From Patulibacter sp. (GTDB lineage: Bacteria; Actinomycetota; Thermoleophilia; Solirubrobacterales; Solirubrobacteraceae), in contig NZ_JAURWA010000074.1 of assembly GCF_030655195.1 (NCBI RefSeq), forward strand, positions 1-38,261: 38,261 nt of DNA, given 5' to 3'. The notes beneath the pieces are model-generated. The model was not told the DNA's origin, searched no databases, and saw only the letters and a list, made by a program, of their open reading frames with translations. Position numbers and translations under genes: made by a program. Numbering within the stretch: position 1 is the stretch's first letter; each line of letters starts with the position of its first letter. This document shows positions 25,177-32,916 of the stretch, piece by piece.

Positions 25177-25731
25177 TCAGGCGACCGCGAGCAGCCCCGC
25201 GACCGCGCCCCACGTGGGCGGGCCGACGAGGTCGGGCAGGTCACCGGCGTCCGCCCGGCGGCGGGCCTCGAGCGTCGAGCAGAAGCGGGCGTTCGGGACG
25301 AAGCCGACGCGGTGGATCAGCAGGCGGTCGGCGTCCCAGCAGACGGCGACGGTCGGCTGCTCCGACGTCGTGCCGCCCGTGTGGTCGCGGATCGCCTCGT
25401 GCAGCACCGCGGCGCGACCGTCGTCCAGGTGGATCAGGCCCGTGCCCCGCAGGTCCTCGAGGAACGCCGCGGCCCGGGGGCCGTGCTCGAGGTCGCGTCC
25501 GTCGTCGAGGCGCTGGGAGTCGTGCAGCAGCGCGAAGAGCAGCAGCAGCTCGCGGTCCGGACGGGCGCCCGGGGCGTCGGGGGAGGCCATGTCGACGACG
25601 TCGGCCAAGGACGCCGCGGTGGCACCCACGGCCCGCCAGTGGTCGACGCCGTGGATCTCCGACGTCAGGTGCGTGGAGCGGGCCTCCACCGCGTCCACCA
25701 GCCGATCGAGGTCGTCCCACGCGCGCGTCAT
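25177..25731 (-). CDS. HD-domain hydrolase
   Basis: This 184-residue protein carries an HD-superfamily phosphohydrolase signature: His27 in IHGVDHWRAV, the doublet His70-Asp71 in LLHDSQRLDDGRD, and His83 in EHGPRA. A later HEAIRDHTGG segment supplies further candidate ligands, and the C-terminus has DADRLLIHRVG. It is not the YfbR or SpoT type, and substrate is unknown. The ATG at 25731 was chosen because upstream in-frame codons run into the oppositely transcribed enoyl-CoA hydratase gene. The 184 bases between the two divergent starts hold their promoters, but no clear -10 was identified for this gene. Confidence 0.78.
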   Translation of the reverse strand: MTRAWDDLDRLVDAVEARSTHLTSEIHGVDHWRAVGATAASLADVVDMASPDAPGARPDRELLLLFALLHDSQRLDDGRDLEHGPRAAAFLEDLRGTGLIHLDDGRAAVLHEAIRDHTGGTTSEQPTVAVCWDADRLLIHRVGFVPNARFCSTLEARRRADAGDLPDLVGPPTWGAVAGLLAVA

Positions 25732-25915
25732 CGCGGTCCATCGTCGCAGGCGAGGGCGGAGGACGGGTGCGCCGGACCGGGCCCGCGGGATCGCCGTGCG
25801 GGCCGCGACGGGAGCCCGTGGGATCCGACCGCCGGTAGGTCCTCCGGCCGGACCGGCCACCACGGCACCCGCCCGCGCGGCATGATGCGACGAACCCGAC
25901 CGGAGGTCACCCTTC

Positions 25916-26698
25916 ATGTCCGACGCCCCGATGACCTTGGAGCGCGACGGCGGCCTGGCCGTCCTCACCATCGCCAGCCCCCCGCTGAACCTCTTCGACA
26001 AGGCGATGTTCGACGCCCTGCGCGACCACGCGGCCGCGCTGAAGGCCGACCCGCCGCGCGGCCTGCTGATCCGCGCGGACGGCGACGTCGTCTCCGCGGG
26101 CGTCGACGTGCACGAGTTCGAGGGTCGGTCGGTCGAGCAGGGCGCGGGCCTCTGGCGCGACCTGCTCCGGATCGTCCAGACGATCGAGCAGCTGCCCTGT
26201 CCCGTCGTCTTCGCCGCGCACGGGCTGACCCTGACCGCCGCGTTCGAGCTGGCGCTGGGCTGCGACATCATCGTCGCCGGCCGGGGCGCGAAGTTCGGCC
26301 TGGTGGAGACCGTCGTCGGGCTGACCCCCTCGATGGGCGGCCCGCAGCGGATCGCCGAGCGCGCCGGCTCCGGCCGCGCCCGCGAGCTGGTGATGACCGC
26401 CGAGCTCTTCGACGCCGAGACGCTCGAGCGCTGGAACGTCGTCAACCGCGTGTGGGACGACGCCGAGGTCGACGAGAAGGCCCGCGCCCTGGCGCGCAAG
26501 CTGGCCGACGGTCCGACCCGCGCGCACGACGCCACGAAGCAGATCGTCCGCGCCTGGGCCGACGACGGCGTGGGCACCGCCGACTCCGTCGTCCCGGCCG
26601 TCTCGGGCGCGCTGTTCGCGACGGAGGACCTGCAGAACGCCGTCGCCGGCTTCCTGGCGAAGGGCCCGCGCCACGGGACCGTCGCCGAGGGCCGCTGA
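25916..26698 (+). CDS. Enoyl-CoA hydratase/isomerase family protein
   Basis: This 260-residue crotonase-fold protein probably acts on an acyl-CoA thioester. The N-terminal GGLAVLTIASPPLNLFD and the VVSAGVDVHEF oxyanion segment are typical. The two catalytic glutamates of hydratases are retained as Glu111 (AAFELALGCD) and Glu131 (GLVETVVGL). However, the usual GGG before the first glutamate is TAA here, so one of the expected oxyanion-hole glycines is missing and activity may differ. The ATG follows GGAGGT by eight bases, one of the best ribosome binding sites in the window. It is transcribed alone, divergent from the HD hydrolase gene. Confidence 0.87.
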   Translation: MSDAPMTLERDGGLAVLTIASPPLNLFDKAMFDALRDHAAALKADPPRGLLIRADGDVVSAGVDVHEFEGRSVEQGAGLWRDLLRIVQTIEQLPCPVVFAAHGLTLTAAFELALGCDIIVAGRGAKFGLVETVVGLTPSMGGPQRIAERAGSGRARELVMTAELFDAETLERWNVVNRVWDDAEVDEKARALARKLADGPTRAHDATKQIVRAWADDGVGTADSVVPAVSGALFATEDLQNAVAGFLAKGPRHGTVAEGR

Positions 26699-26765
26699 TC
26701 AGGACCTGACGTTCATCCGGGTTTGATGGCGGCTTGACCCCGCCGTCCTACCCTCGAGGCAGCCC

Positions 26766-26993
26766 ATGTTCCAGAACGACCTGACCCGGTGCCCCCAGTG
26801 CGGGACGCGCGTGACGGCCTTCGCCGCGGGGTGCTCCCAGTGCGGCGCGAGCCTCGACATCTCCCGCTTCCGCAGGCGGCGCGCCGCCGAGGCCGGCGCC
26901 CAGGCGCGGACCGCGGCGGACTCCGCCCGGCAGGCGACCGCCGAGGCCGCCGACACGGTCAAGGGCTGGGTGCGGCGGGTGCGGTCGCGGTAG
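26766..26993 (+). CDS. Small zinc-ribbon protein
   Basis: This 75-residue protein starts with a zinc ribbon (CPQCG and CSQCG, residues 9-13 and 24-28) followed by a basic and Ala-rich helical tail ending in RRVRSR. Such proteins are common in actinobacteria and their function is not known. The ATG follows GAGG by seven bases, and TACCCT about 11 bases before the start may be the -10. Codon use matches neighbours. No membrane segment is present. Confidence 0.7.
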   Translation: MFQNDLTRCPQCGTRVTAFAAGCSQCGASLDISRFRRRRAAEAGAQARTAADSARQATAEAADTVKGWVRRVRSR

Positions 26994-27052
26994 GGGTCGC
27001 GGTGGCCCGGCCGGGCGGTCGCGGGGCCGCGGGGCTACCGGCGCCGCGGGAC

Positions 27053-27075
27053 GACCGGCCCGCGGGCCCGCGGTC
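27053..27075. terminator. GC hairpin between zinc-ribbon and HAD genes
   Basis: GACCG (27053-27057) and CGGTC (27071-27075) enclose a very GC-rich, largely self-complementary core that includes the palindrome CCGCGGGCCCGCGG. It lies between the convergent stops at 26993 and 27096 and could serve both genes. No T-tract. Confidence 0.3.
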
Positions 27076-27095
27076 GGCCCCCGGCGGGCCGCCCC

Positions 27096-27752
27096 TCACC
27101 CGGCCAGCGGCGTGTTCTGCAGGTCGGCGCGCAGCGCGGGGATCGAGTCGTAGACCGTCGCGGCGCCGGCCTCCTCGAGCTCGGCACGCGAGAACCCGCC
27201 GGTCATCACGGCGATCGTCGGGACGCCCGCGCGCTCCGCCGCCTCGATGTCCCACGGGGTGTCACCGATCATGACGGCGTCCTCCGTGCCGAGCTTGTCC
27301 AGCGCGGCACGGACGAGGTCGGGGGAGGGCTTGGTGTTCTCGACGTCGTCGGAGGTCGTCCAGCTGTCGACGAGGTCCCGGGCGTCGAGGACGTCGAGGT
27401 AGTGGTCGACCTCCTTCTGCTTCGCGGAGCTGGCCAGGACGCAGCGCCGGTCGCCGGAGGAGAGGTCCTCGATGAGCTCCCGCGCCTCGTCGAACGGGTG
27501 GACCGACGCGATCGAGCCGAGGTACAGCGCACCCTCGGCGGCGCGGATGTCGTCGCCGTGCTCGGCGTCGGCGTCCTCCCCGATCAGCTCGGCGACGAGC
27601 TGGTCGCCGCCCATCCCGATCAGCCGGTGGATCCGCCAGATCGGCAGCACGAAGCCGTGCTGGACGAACGCCTCGTTCCAGGCCAGGGCGTGCTGGTAGT
27701 TCGTGTCGACGAGGGTGCCGTCGATGTCCAGGATGGCGGCGGGAGCGGGCAT
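27096..27752 (-). CDS. HAD-superfamily hydrolase (phosphatase)
   Basis: This 218-residue protein is a haloacid-dehalogenase-type phosphatase of the phosphoglycolate phosphatase/beta-phosphoglucomutase-like group. Motif I is LDIDGTLVDTN with nucleophile Asp9 and acid/base Asp11; motif II is VLASSAKQ; a Lys lies in ENTKPSPD; motif III is MIGDTPWDIEAA. A helical cap between motifs I and II (about 18-80) indicates a C1-type cap. Substrate is likely a small phosphometabolite but is not identifiable. The ATG at 27752 is consistent with the family N-terminus. The gene is upstream of nothing in its own direction and converges on the zinc-ribbon gene. Confidence 0.88.
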   Translation of the reverse strand: MPAPAAILDIDGTLVDTNYQHALAWNEAFVQHGFVLPIWRIHRLIGMGGDQLVAELIGEDADAEHGDDIRAAEGALYLGSIASVHPFDEARELIEDLSSGDRRCVLASSAKQKEVDHYLDVLDARDLVDSWTTSDDVENTKPSPDLVRAALDKLGTEDAVMIGDTPWDIEAAERAGVPTIAVMTGGFSRAELEEAGAATVYDSIPALRADLQNTPLAG

Positions 27753-27847
27753 GCCCCGTCGCTACCCAGCGTCCGGAGCGCCGAACGGCGGGGCGTCCGA
27801 CGTCACAGGGGACACGTCGCCCGCCCGCGCCGGACGACCCGGGGAGG

Positions 27848-27868
27848 GGCGGGGTCGCCCCCCCCGCC
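27848..27868 (-). terminator. hairpin after the SDR gene
   Basis: GGCGGGG (27848-27854) and CCCCGCC (27862-27868) form a 7-bp stem with a 7-base loop. It starts six bases beyond the stop of the minus-strand SDR gene at 27875. It is a candidate terminator for the two-gene unit 29106-27875. Confidence 0.4.
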
Positions 27869-27874
27869 GCGCCC

Positions 27875-28780
27875 TCAGTGCTTGTCGGCGATCTGGGGGA
27901 TCGCGTCGGCCGCGGCCTCGGGGAACGAGGTCGGGGTCACGCCGAAGACCGGGCCCGCGTCGTTGTCGTCGACGACCAGGTCGTCGCCGAGGCCCTCGAG
28001 CAGCGACGTGATGAGCTCGCGGTCCTCGTCGGCGACGACCGAGGCGATCGCGCCCTCGACCTTCGGGACGCTGATCGGCACCGAGAGCGCGTGGTAGGGC
28101 TTGTCGAGCTGCCGGGCGATCTCGCGCATCAGCTCCTCGACGGTCAGCTCGTCGGCGCCGGCGATCTCGTACCGGCCCGGATCGACGGTGCGGGCCGCGA
28201 CGAGGCAGGAGAGGACGTCGGCGATCGCGATCGGCTGCGACCGGGCGCTGCGCCACGGGGCGGTCGCGAGGACCGGCAGGCGGTCGACCATCTGCACGAG
28301 CGTCTTGAACGAGCCGGAGCCCGCGCCCACGACCATCGACGCGCGGACGACGACGACCTCGGGGGTGCCGCCGTCGCAGAGGATCTCCTCGACCTCGTGG
28401 CGGCTCTTCAGGTGCTCGGACGAGCCGCCGTCGGGGTCGTAGCCGACCGCGCCCATGTAGATCGTGCGGCGGACGCCCGCGGCCGTCGCGGCCCCGACGT
28501 AGTTCGTCGCGGCGGTCCGGTCCTGCTCGGCGAGGTCGCCCTTCCCGCCCATGGAGTGGACGAGGTAGTAGACGACGTCGACGTCCTGCAGCGCCGGGGC
28601 GAGCGTGGCGGCGTCGGCGAGGTCGGCCTCGACGACGTCGACCTGCAGGCCCTCGGGCGCCTCGAACTTCGAGGCGTCGCGGACGAGGACCCGCAGGCGG
28701 ACGTCGGAGTCCCGGAGGCGCTCGAGCAGCTGGGAGCCGATGTAGCCCGTTGCACCGGTGACCAGGACGAGATCGCTCAT
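27875..28780 (-). CDS. NmrA-like atypical short-chain dehydrogenase
   Basis: This 301-residue protein binds NAD(P)H and belongs to the atypical SDR/NmrA-like group, which includes quinone reductases and redox sensors. The Rossmann motif VTGATGYIGSQ lies at residues 7-17. The VVYYLVHSMGGKGDLAEQD segment and RTIYMGAVGYDPD are characteristic of a conserved bacterial branch. The Tyr-x-x-x-Lys catalytic pair of classical SDRs is not obvious. The ATG overlaps the stop of the upstream small gene (28777) as ATGA, so the two form an operon. Function is probably redox-related but unproven. Confidence 0.85.
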   Translation of the reverse strand: MSDLVLVTGATGYIGSQLLERLRDSDVRLRVLVRDASKFEAPEGLQVDVVEADLADAATLAPALQDVDVVYYLVHSMGGKGDLAEQDRTAATNYVGAATAAGVRRTIYMGAVGYDPDGGSSEHLKSRHEVEEILCDGGTPEVVVVRASMVVGAGSGSFKTLVQMVDRLPVLATAPWRSARSQPIAIADVLSCLVAARTVDPGRYEIAGADELTVEELMREIARQLDKPYHALSVPISVPKVEGAIASVVADEDRELITSLLEGLGDDLVVDDNDAGPVFGVTPTSFPEAAADAIPQIADKH

Positions 28781-29106
28781 GACGACGCTCCGTCCGTGCG
28801 GGCCTCGGCGGTTGCCGTGCGTGTGGTCTCAGAGGCGTCGTCCGGCTCGTCCCCGTCGTCGTCCTCCCACCACTTCGGTCCGCGCTCGCCGAGCGCGACC
28901 TTGGCGGCGTGGACGCGGGCCCGGGCGGCCGCGACGGCGTCGTCGTCGCCCCGGCGCTTGGCCGTCCCGACGTCGCGCCGGGCGCTCATCAGGTCGTTCA
29001 CGTGCGCCTGACGCTCCTCCTCGGAGAGCCGGGGATCGGTGGCACGCCACCTGCGCCCGTCGATGATCACGTAGTGGCCGTCGGCGGTCTTCTCGGGTTC
29101 GGACAC
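28777..29106 (-). CDS. Small conserved acidic protein
   Basis: This 109-residue protein starts with a compact conserved motif, HYVIIDGRRWRATDP, followed by a helical Arg/Ala region and LGERGPKWWEDDDGDE, then a disordered acidic/Thr tail. Similar short proteins in actinobacteria and proteobacteria are sometimes labelled biopolymer transporter Tol, a name with no functional support that I can see here. There is no signal peptide or membrane segment. Its stop overlaps the start of the SDR gene, so they are co-transcribed and the proteins may work together. Confidence 0.72.
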   Translation of the reverse strand: MSEPEKTADGHYVIIDGRRWRATDPRLSEEERQAHVNDLMSARRDVGTAKRRGDDDAVAAARARVHAAKVALGERGPKWWEDDDGDEPDDASETTRTATAEARTDGASS

Positions 29107-29166
29107 GTCCGGCGTCTACCCGCGTGCGCGGGACGGAACCGACCGTCCCGCGACCCGGACCGCCGC

Positions 29167-29703
29167 TCACCTCGGCCGGGCGAAGACCTGGGTCCAGGTC
29201 GACCCGGAGTACCCGCGGGTGCCCTTCGGCGAGACGCCGACGCCGAGCACCCGGAACCCGGCCTTCATGATGTTCGCCCGGTGGCCGGGGCTCTTCATCC
29301 ATCCGCGCATGACGGCGGCCGGGGTCCGCTGGCCGACGGCGATGTTCTCGCCGAGCGCGGACCACCGCAGACCGGTGGCGTTCACCCGGTCGGCGACGGT
29401 CGACCCGCCCGGGGACCGGTGGTCGAAGTAGCGCCGGCGGACCATGTCGTTCGTGTGGCGCTGGGCCGCGGTGGCCGCGCCCGAGCTGGCCGTCAGGGAC
29501 TTCAGGCCTGCCGAGGTGCGCCGCTCGTTGACGAGGCAGAGGACGGCGGCCTCGGCCTTCGTGGCGCCCTGCGACGCGACCGTTCGGTTCGCGCCCGCGC
29601 ACGCGGCGGACGCGGCCGGTGCACCGGCCGCGAGTGCGAGGCCTGCGGTCAGGACGCCTGCGGCGACGGTGGCGGGGCGAAGGAGCGGGGGGACGCGATC
29701 CAT
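29167..29703 (-). CDS. Secreted CAP-domain (SCP/PR1-like) protein
   Basis: This 178-residue exported protein has a signal peptide (residues 1-33, cut after PAASA) and a single CAP domain. Conserved landmarks are CLVNERR, HTNDMVRRRYFDHRSPGG, WSALGENIAVGQRTPAAVM, GHRANIM and VFARPR at the very end. Bacterial CAP proteins bind lipids or ligands outside the cell, but their roles are mostly unknown. The ATG is seven bases after TACCGT, indicating a nearly leaderless mRNA. Two related, longer CAP genes occur at 34575 and 35486. This copy lacks their C-terminal extension. Confidence 0.88.
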   Translation of the reverse strand: MDRVPPLLRPATVAAGVLTAGLALAAGAPAASAACAGANRTVASQGATKAEAAVLCLVNERRTSAGLKSLTASSGAATAAQRHTNDMVRRRYFDHRSPGGSTVADRVNATGLRWSALGENIAVGQRTPAAVMRGWMKSPGHRANIMKAGFRVLGVGVSPKGTRGYSGSTWTQVFARPR

Positions 29704-29710
29704 GGTCCGG

Positions 29711-29716
29711 ACGGTA
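29711..29716 (-). promoter_or_regulatory. -10 box for leaderless CAP gene
   Basis: On the minus strand TACCGT is followed by seven bases and the ATG at 29703. No ribosome binding site is present. Confidence 0.45.
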
Positions 29717-29934
29717 GCTCGCCCGGCCCCGTCGGTGACGCAGGTCTCACGAGGCGCTCACGCGGGCGACGGTGCCGCGCGCCACCCCGCCATGAGGCGC
29801 CGCCGAACCCGGTTGGCGCGGGTCCGCTCGGTCGCCGTCCAGAGTCCCGTCGACGCCCGTCCCCGGACTCCTTCGTCCGTGGACCGAATCGGCTCGGCGG
29901 GGTCGGTGTTGGTGTAGAAGATGGACCACCAGGC

Positions 29935-30070
29935 CGAGTCTCCGGCGCCGCTTCTGGCACGGGGAACGGGGGAACCAACCGGGCGTCATCGGCCCCGGGG
30001 CGAATCGCCGTCGTCAGCGGCGTAGCGCACTGCGCGAGCCCGTCAGCTCACCCCGTAGGCCGCAAGAGCA
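29935..30070 (+). promoter_or_regulatory. Cyclic di-AMP riboswitch (ydaO/yuaA type)
   Basis: The untranslated leader of the NlpC/P60 gene carries the conserved blocks of the ydaO class in order: GGGGAACGGGGGAACCA near 29960-29977, GGGGCGAATC near 29997-30006, then GAGCCCGTCAGCTCACCCC and GTAGGC at about 30036-30060. These match the c-di-AMP-binding core, and in actinobacteria this class typically sits upstream of cell-wall hydrolase genes. Binding of c-di-AMP normally turns expression off. A TAGAAG element near 29915 might be the -10 of this transcript, with low certainty. The rest of the 29704-30081 gap shows nothing else. Confidence 0.88.
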
Positions 30071-30081
30071 GGAGCAACGAC

Positions 30082-31239
30082 ATGGCACCGACGATGACGA
30101 GCACCACGACCACGGCCACCACCGAGCTGTGGCGCATCGGGATCCCCGAGGAGTCCTACGCCTTCCACGCCCCGCGGCCGGGCGACCGCGACCTCGGCGA
30201 GCTCGAGTTCTGGGAGCGCTCCAAGGTCCGCTCGCAGCTGCGGCGCGAGTCCGCCGCCGCCCGCAAGGTGGGGGTGAAGCAGGGCGCCCGATCAAAGCTG
30301 GCGATGGCCCTCGTCGGCGTGACCCTCGCGGTCCCCGCCACCGAGGCCGTCACGGCCGGCACGGCGCAGGCGGCCCCGGTCACCGACTCCGTCCTCAAGC
30401 GCGGCGACAGCGGCTCCCGCGTCGTGGCGCTGCAGAAGGCGCTGGGCATCGCCGCCGACGGCGAGTTCGGCACCGCCACCCACAAGGCCGTCCGCGCGTT
30501 CCAGCGCGCCAACGGCCTGGCGATCGACGGCGTCGTCGGCGCGCTCACCGCGTCGAAGCTGGGCCTCGGCTCGGCGACGAAGAAGGCGTCGAAGTCCAGC
30601 GGCACGTCGAAGGCGTCGTCCCGCACGGCGTCCTCGGCGAGCACGGACCCGGACCTGTCCTCGACGACGGTCAAGGCGATCCAGGCCAAGCTCGGCGTCG
30701 GGGCCGACGGCGAGTGGGGTCCGCAGACCCGCAAGGCGCTGCGCGACTACCAGCGCTCCAACGGCCTCGAGGTCGACGGCGTCCCGGGGCCCGCCACGCT
30801 GGCGAGCCTGGGCGTCACGGCGACCAAGGGCGGCAGCGCGGGCGGCTCCGGCTCGAGCGCGAAGGCGAGTGCCGGCACGGGCATGGCCGCCGCGATCTCG
30901 GCGGCCCGGTCGAAGATCGGCGCCCCGTACTCCTACGGCGCGACGGGCCCGTCCTCGTTCGACTGCTCCGGCCTGACCCAGTGGGCGTTCAAGCAGGCCG
31001 GGGTCTCCCTGTCGCGCACGAGCTTCGCCCAGTACGGGCAGGGCACGAGCGTCTCGAAGTCCGACGTGCAGGCGGGCGACCTGGTGTTCTTCTCGACCGC
31101 CGGCGCCGGGGCCTCCCACGTCGGCATCGCGACGAGCTCCTCGTCCGTCATCTCGGCGACCTCGCACGGCGTGATGGAGCACTCGTTCACGTCGGGCTAC
31201 TGGAGCCAGAACTACGTCGGGGCGAAGCGGGTCTCGTAG
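30082..31239 (+). CDS. NlpC/P60 peptidoglycan endopeptidase with two PG-binding domains
   Basis: This 385-residue exported enzyme should cut peptide bonds in peptidoglycan. An unusual hydrophilic N-terminus of about 70 residues precedes a hydrophobic segment (about 72-98, ending AQAA), so it is either a long signal peptide or a membrane anchor. Two PG_binding_1 repeats follow (about 103-160 and 190-245), then a Ser/Gly linker and the NlpC/P60 domain (about 268-385) with Cys296 in FDCSGLTQW, His346 in SHVGIA and a probable third residue near 362. The ATG follows GGAG by seven bases. Expression is controlled by the c-di-AMP riboswitch upstream, tying wall cutting to osmotic and wall-stress signalling. 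Confidence 0.93.
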   Translation: MAPTMTSTTTTATTELWRIGIPEESYAFHAPRPGDRDLGELEFWERSKVRSQLRRESAAARKVGVKQGARSKLAMALVGVTLAVPATEAVTAGTAQAAPVTDSVLKRGDSGSRVVALQKALGIAADGEFGTATHKAVRAFQRANGLAIDGVVGALTASKLGLGSATKKASKSSGTSKASSRTASSASTDPDLSSTTVKAIQAKLGVGADGEWGPQTRKALRDYQRSNGLEVDGVPGPATLASLGVTATKGGSAGGSGSSAKASAGTGMAAAISAARSKIGAPYSYGATGPSSFDCSGLTQWAFKQAGVSLSRTSFAQYGQGTSVSKSDVQAGDLVFFSTAGAGASHVGIATSSSSVISATSHGVMEHSFTSGYWSQNYVGAKRVS

Positions 31240-31296
31240 GGCGCTGCCGGGCGGCCGCGCGCGGGCGGCGCGGTCGACGGCCCTCGGCGGTCGTCC

Positions 31297-31319
31297 GGGC
31301 TCGGGCGATCGCCGAGCCC
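31297..31319 (+). terminator. hairpin after the NlpC/P60 gene
   Basis: GGGCTCGG (31297-31304) and CCGAGCCC (31312-31319) form a perfect 8-bp stem with a 7-base loop, 57 bases after the stop. The remainder of the 31240-31522 gap is GC-rich with no recognisable gene and ends in the sigma-factor promoter. Confidence 0.4.
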
Positions 31320-31492
31320 CGGCGGTCGCCGGCCGGGCGCGCGACCGGAGCGACGGAACACCGGGGGCCGCCGGGCCGCGTCAGGTCCGGCGCGTCCCGC
31401 CCGACTGGGCTCGGGACGCCGCCGTCCGGTGCGGCGCGACCGGAGGCCCCCGTGCTCTCGTCCGCAGATCGATTCCCGTCGTCCCGAGCCGC

Positions 31493-31498
31493 TACGCT
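31493..31498 (+). promoter_or_regulatory. -10 box for the sigma-factor gene
   Basis: TACGCT would place the transcription start near 31505, giving an 18-base leader to the GTG at 31523 or 42 bases to an in-frame GTG at 31547. Neither start has a clear ribosome binding site, and no -35 match is obvious. Confidence 0.35.
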
Positions 31499-31522
31499 CG
31501 CCCGAGCCGGACGCCGCCCCCC

Positions 31523-32218
31523 GTGGGCCGGGCCCGGCTCCGTCCCGTGGCCCACCAGTCCGTCGACCCGTCCGACCAGCTCCCGCGCGACCCGTCCGAG
31601 GTCGCGCTCCGCGCGTTCGTCGCCGCACGCCGGCGCAAGGACCGGGCCGCGATGAGCGAGACCTGGCGCGCGCTGCTCCTCGCGGAGTGGCCCCGCGTCA
31701 CGGCCATGATCGCCACGAAGCGCCACGACGCGCTGCCCGGCGGCCGGGTGCCCGCCGAGGACCGCGACGAGCTCGTGCACGAGGTGTACCTGCGCCTCCA
31801 CGACTGGCTCGAACTCGAGGGCTCGTCGATCGGCGAGGTCCGCGCCATCCTCCGCAGGTCCGTGAACTGGACGTTCCAGGACCACGTCCGCGACCACGTC
31901 GCCGAGGACGTCCACCGCGAGGGGTCGTTCGACACCGAGGACCCGACGGGGGACGGGCCCGCCGCGTTCGTCCGACGCATCGAGGACGAGCTCGCGGAGC
32001 GGTTGACCGACCGCTTCGAGCAGTCCGAGCTCCGGGACGCCATCAACGCGGCGATCGCGGACCTCCCGGAGCAGCAGGAGAAGGTGGTCGTCCTGCGGCT
32101 CGCCGGCTACTCCGCGAAGGAGGTTGCAGAACACCTCGACCTCAAGCCGCCGAACGTCGACAAGATCTACAGCCGCGGGCTCGGGCAGCTCCGGAACGCC
32201 CTGAAGGACCTCCGCTGA
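31523..32218 (+). CDS. ECF-like RNA polymerase sigma-70 factor
   Basis: This 231-residue protein has sigma region 2 (about 40-125) and region 4 (about 175-228) only, the plan of extracytoplasmic-function sigma factors. Region 4 contains LPEQQEKVVVLRLAGYSAKE and a second helix with VDKIYSRGLGQLRNAL. Region 2 is divergent but keeps the RDELVHEVYLRLHDW helix that contacts the polymerase clamp. An acidic linker (130-170) joins them. The start codon is uncertain (31523 or 31547). Its stop overlaps the ATG of an HTH protein (TGATG), so the two are coupled, the usual layout of a sigma factor and its regulator. The converging ImmA/IrrE protease gene suggests proteolytic control. Confidence 0.85.
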   Translation: MGRARLRPVAHQSVDPSDQLPRDPSEVALRAFVAARRRKDRAAMSETWRALLLAEWPRVTAMIATKRHDALPGGRVPAEDRDELVHEVYLRLHDWLELEGSSIGEVRAILRRSVNWTFQDHVRDHVAEDVHREGSFDTEDPTGDGPAAFVRRIEDELAERLTDRFEQSELRDAINAAIADLPEQQEKVVVLRLAGYSAKEVAEHLDLKPPNVDKIYSRGLGQLRNALKDLR

Positions 32219-32826
32219 TGCCGCACATCGACCAGCTCTACGCCGAGTTCGTGCAGGCGTGGCAGGACGGGCGGGCCCCCGAGGTCGATCCGTACCTCGA
32301 CCGCGCCGACCCGGCGGACCAGGACGCCCTGGCCGAGCGGATCGAGACCTTCGTGATGGTCGCCCCGAGCGTCTCCCTCGCACCGGAGCGCGCTGCCGAG
32401 ATCGAGGCGCTCCCGGCGTTCGTCCGGGCCGCCGCGATACCCGAGAACGCGATGGCGCCGGCGTGGTCCGCCCGGTTGCGGGCCGCCCGTGAACGCGCCG
32501 GGTTGGGGCTCGCAGAGCTGGGCGCGCGGTTCGCCGCCTCCTTCGACCTCGGCGGTCGTGAGGATCGCGCCGCCGCGATGCTGCGCGAGCTCGAGGAGGG
32601 CGGGCTCGAGGCGTCGGGCGTCTCGACCCGCGCCGCGGATCGCCTCGCCGAGCTGCTCGGCGTCGCCGGGGACGTCCTGCGTCCCCCGCCCCGGCCCGCA
32701 CCGCTGTTCCGGGCCGACGAGGACGCGGCCGCGGAGCTCGGGGACATCCTCGCCGGTGCCGCCGCCGCCATGCAGGGGCCCCTCGAGCCCGGCGACGAGC
32801 TCGACGAGCTCCTTCGCGGCGGCTGA
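32218..32826 (+). CDS. HTH-domain partner of the sigma factor, possible anti-sigma protein
   Basis: This 202-residue soluble protein has three parts. Residues 1-50 (LYAEFVQAWQDGRAPEVDPY) resemble the docking segments found at the N-terminus of proteins encoded beside ECF sigma factors in some phyla. Residues about 82-147 look like a XRE-type helix-turn-helix with a long insertion (SARLRAARERAGLGLAELG and AADRLAELLGV). The C-terminus is acidic and Ala-rich. No zinc-binding anti-sigma motif and no membrane segment are seen. The ATG overlaps the sigma stop. It could bind the sigma factor, DNA or both, and is a candidate substrate for the adjacent ImmA/IrrE protease. Function is inferred from context only. 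Confidence 0.65.
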   Translation: MPHIDQLYAEFVQAWQDGRAPEVDPYLDRADPADQDALAERIETFVMVAPSVSLAPERAAEIEALPAFVRAAAIPENAMAPAWSARLRAARERAGLGLAELGARFAASFDLGGREDRAAAMLRELEEGGLEASGVSTRAADRLAELLGVAGDVLRPPPRPAPLFRADEDAAAELGDILAGAAAAMQGPLEPGDELDELLRGG

Positions 32827-32897
32827 GCAGGCCTGGCTCCGGGGCGGCGCGGTGGCGGCCCTGGCGGGACGCCGCGATCGTGAGCGTCGGTCCCGGA

Positions 32898-32913
32898 GGC
32901 GGGCGACCCCGCC
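32898..32913. terminator. hairpin between convergent HTH and ImmA genes
   Basis: GGCGGG (32898-32903), loop CGAC, CCCGCC (32908-32913) form a 6-bp stem. It is three bases from the stop of the minus-strand ImmA/IrrE gene and 71 bases beyond the HTH gene stop, so it could act in both directions. Confidence 0.45.
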
Positions 32914-32916
32914 GAC

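Noticed and set aside
28777..29106. Tol biopolymer transporter
   Set aside because: The short soluble protein has no membrane segment or Tol feature. The label in related genomes has no support visible here.
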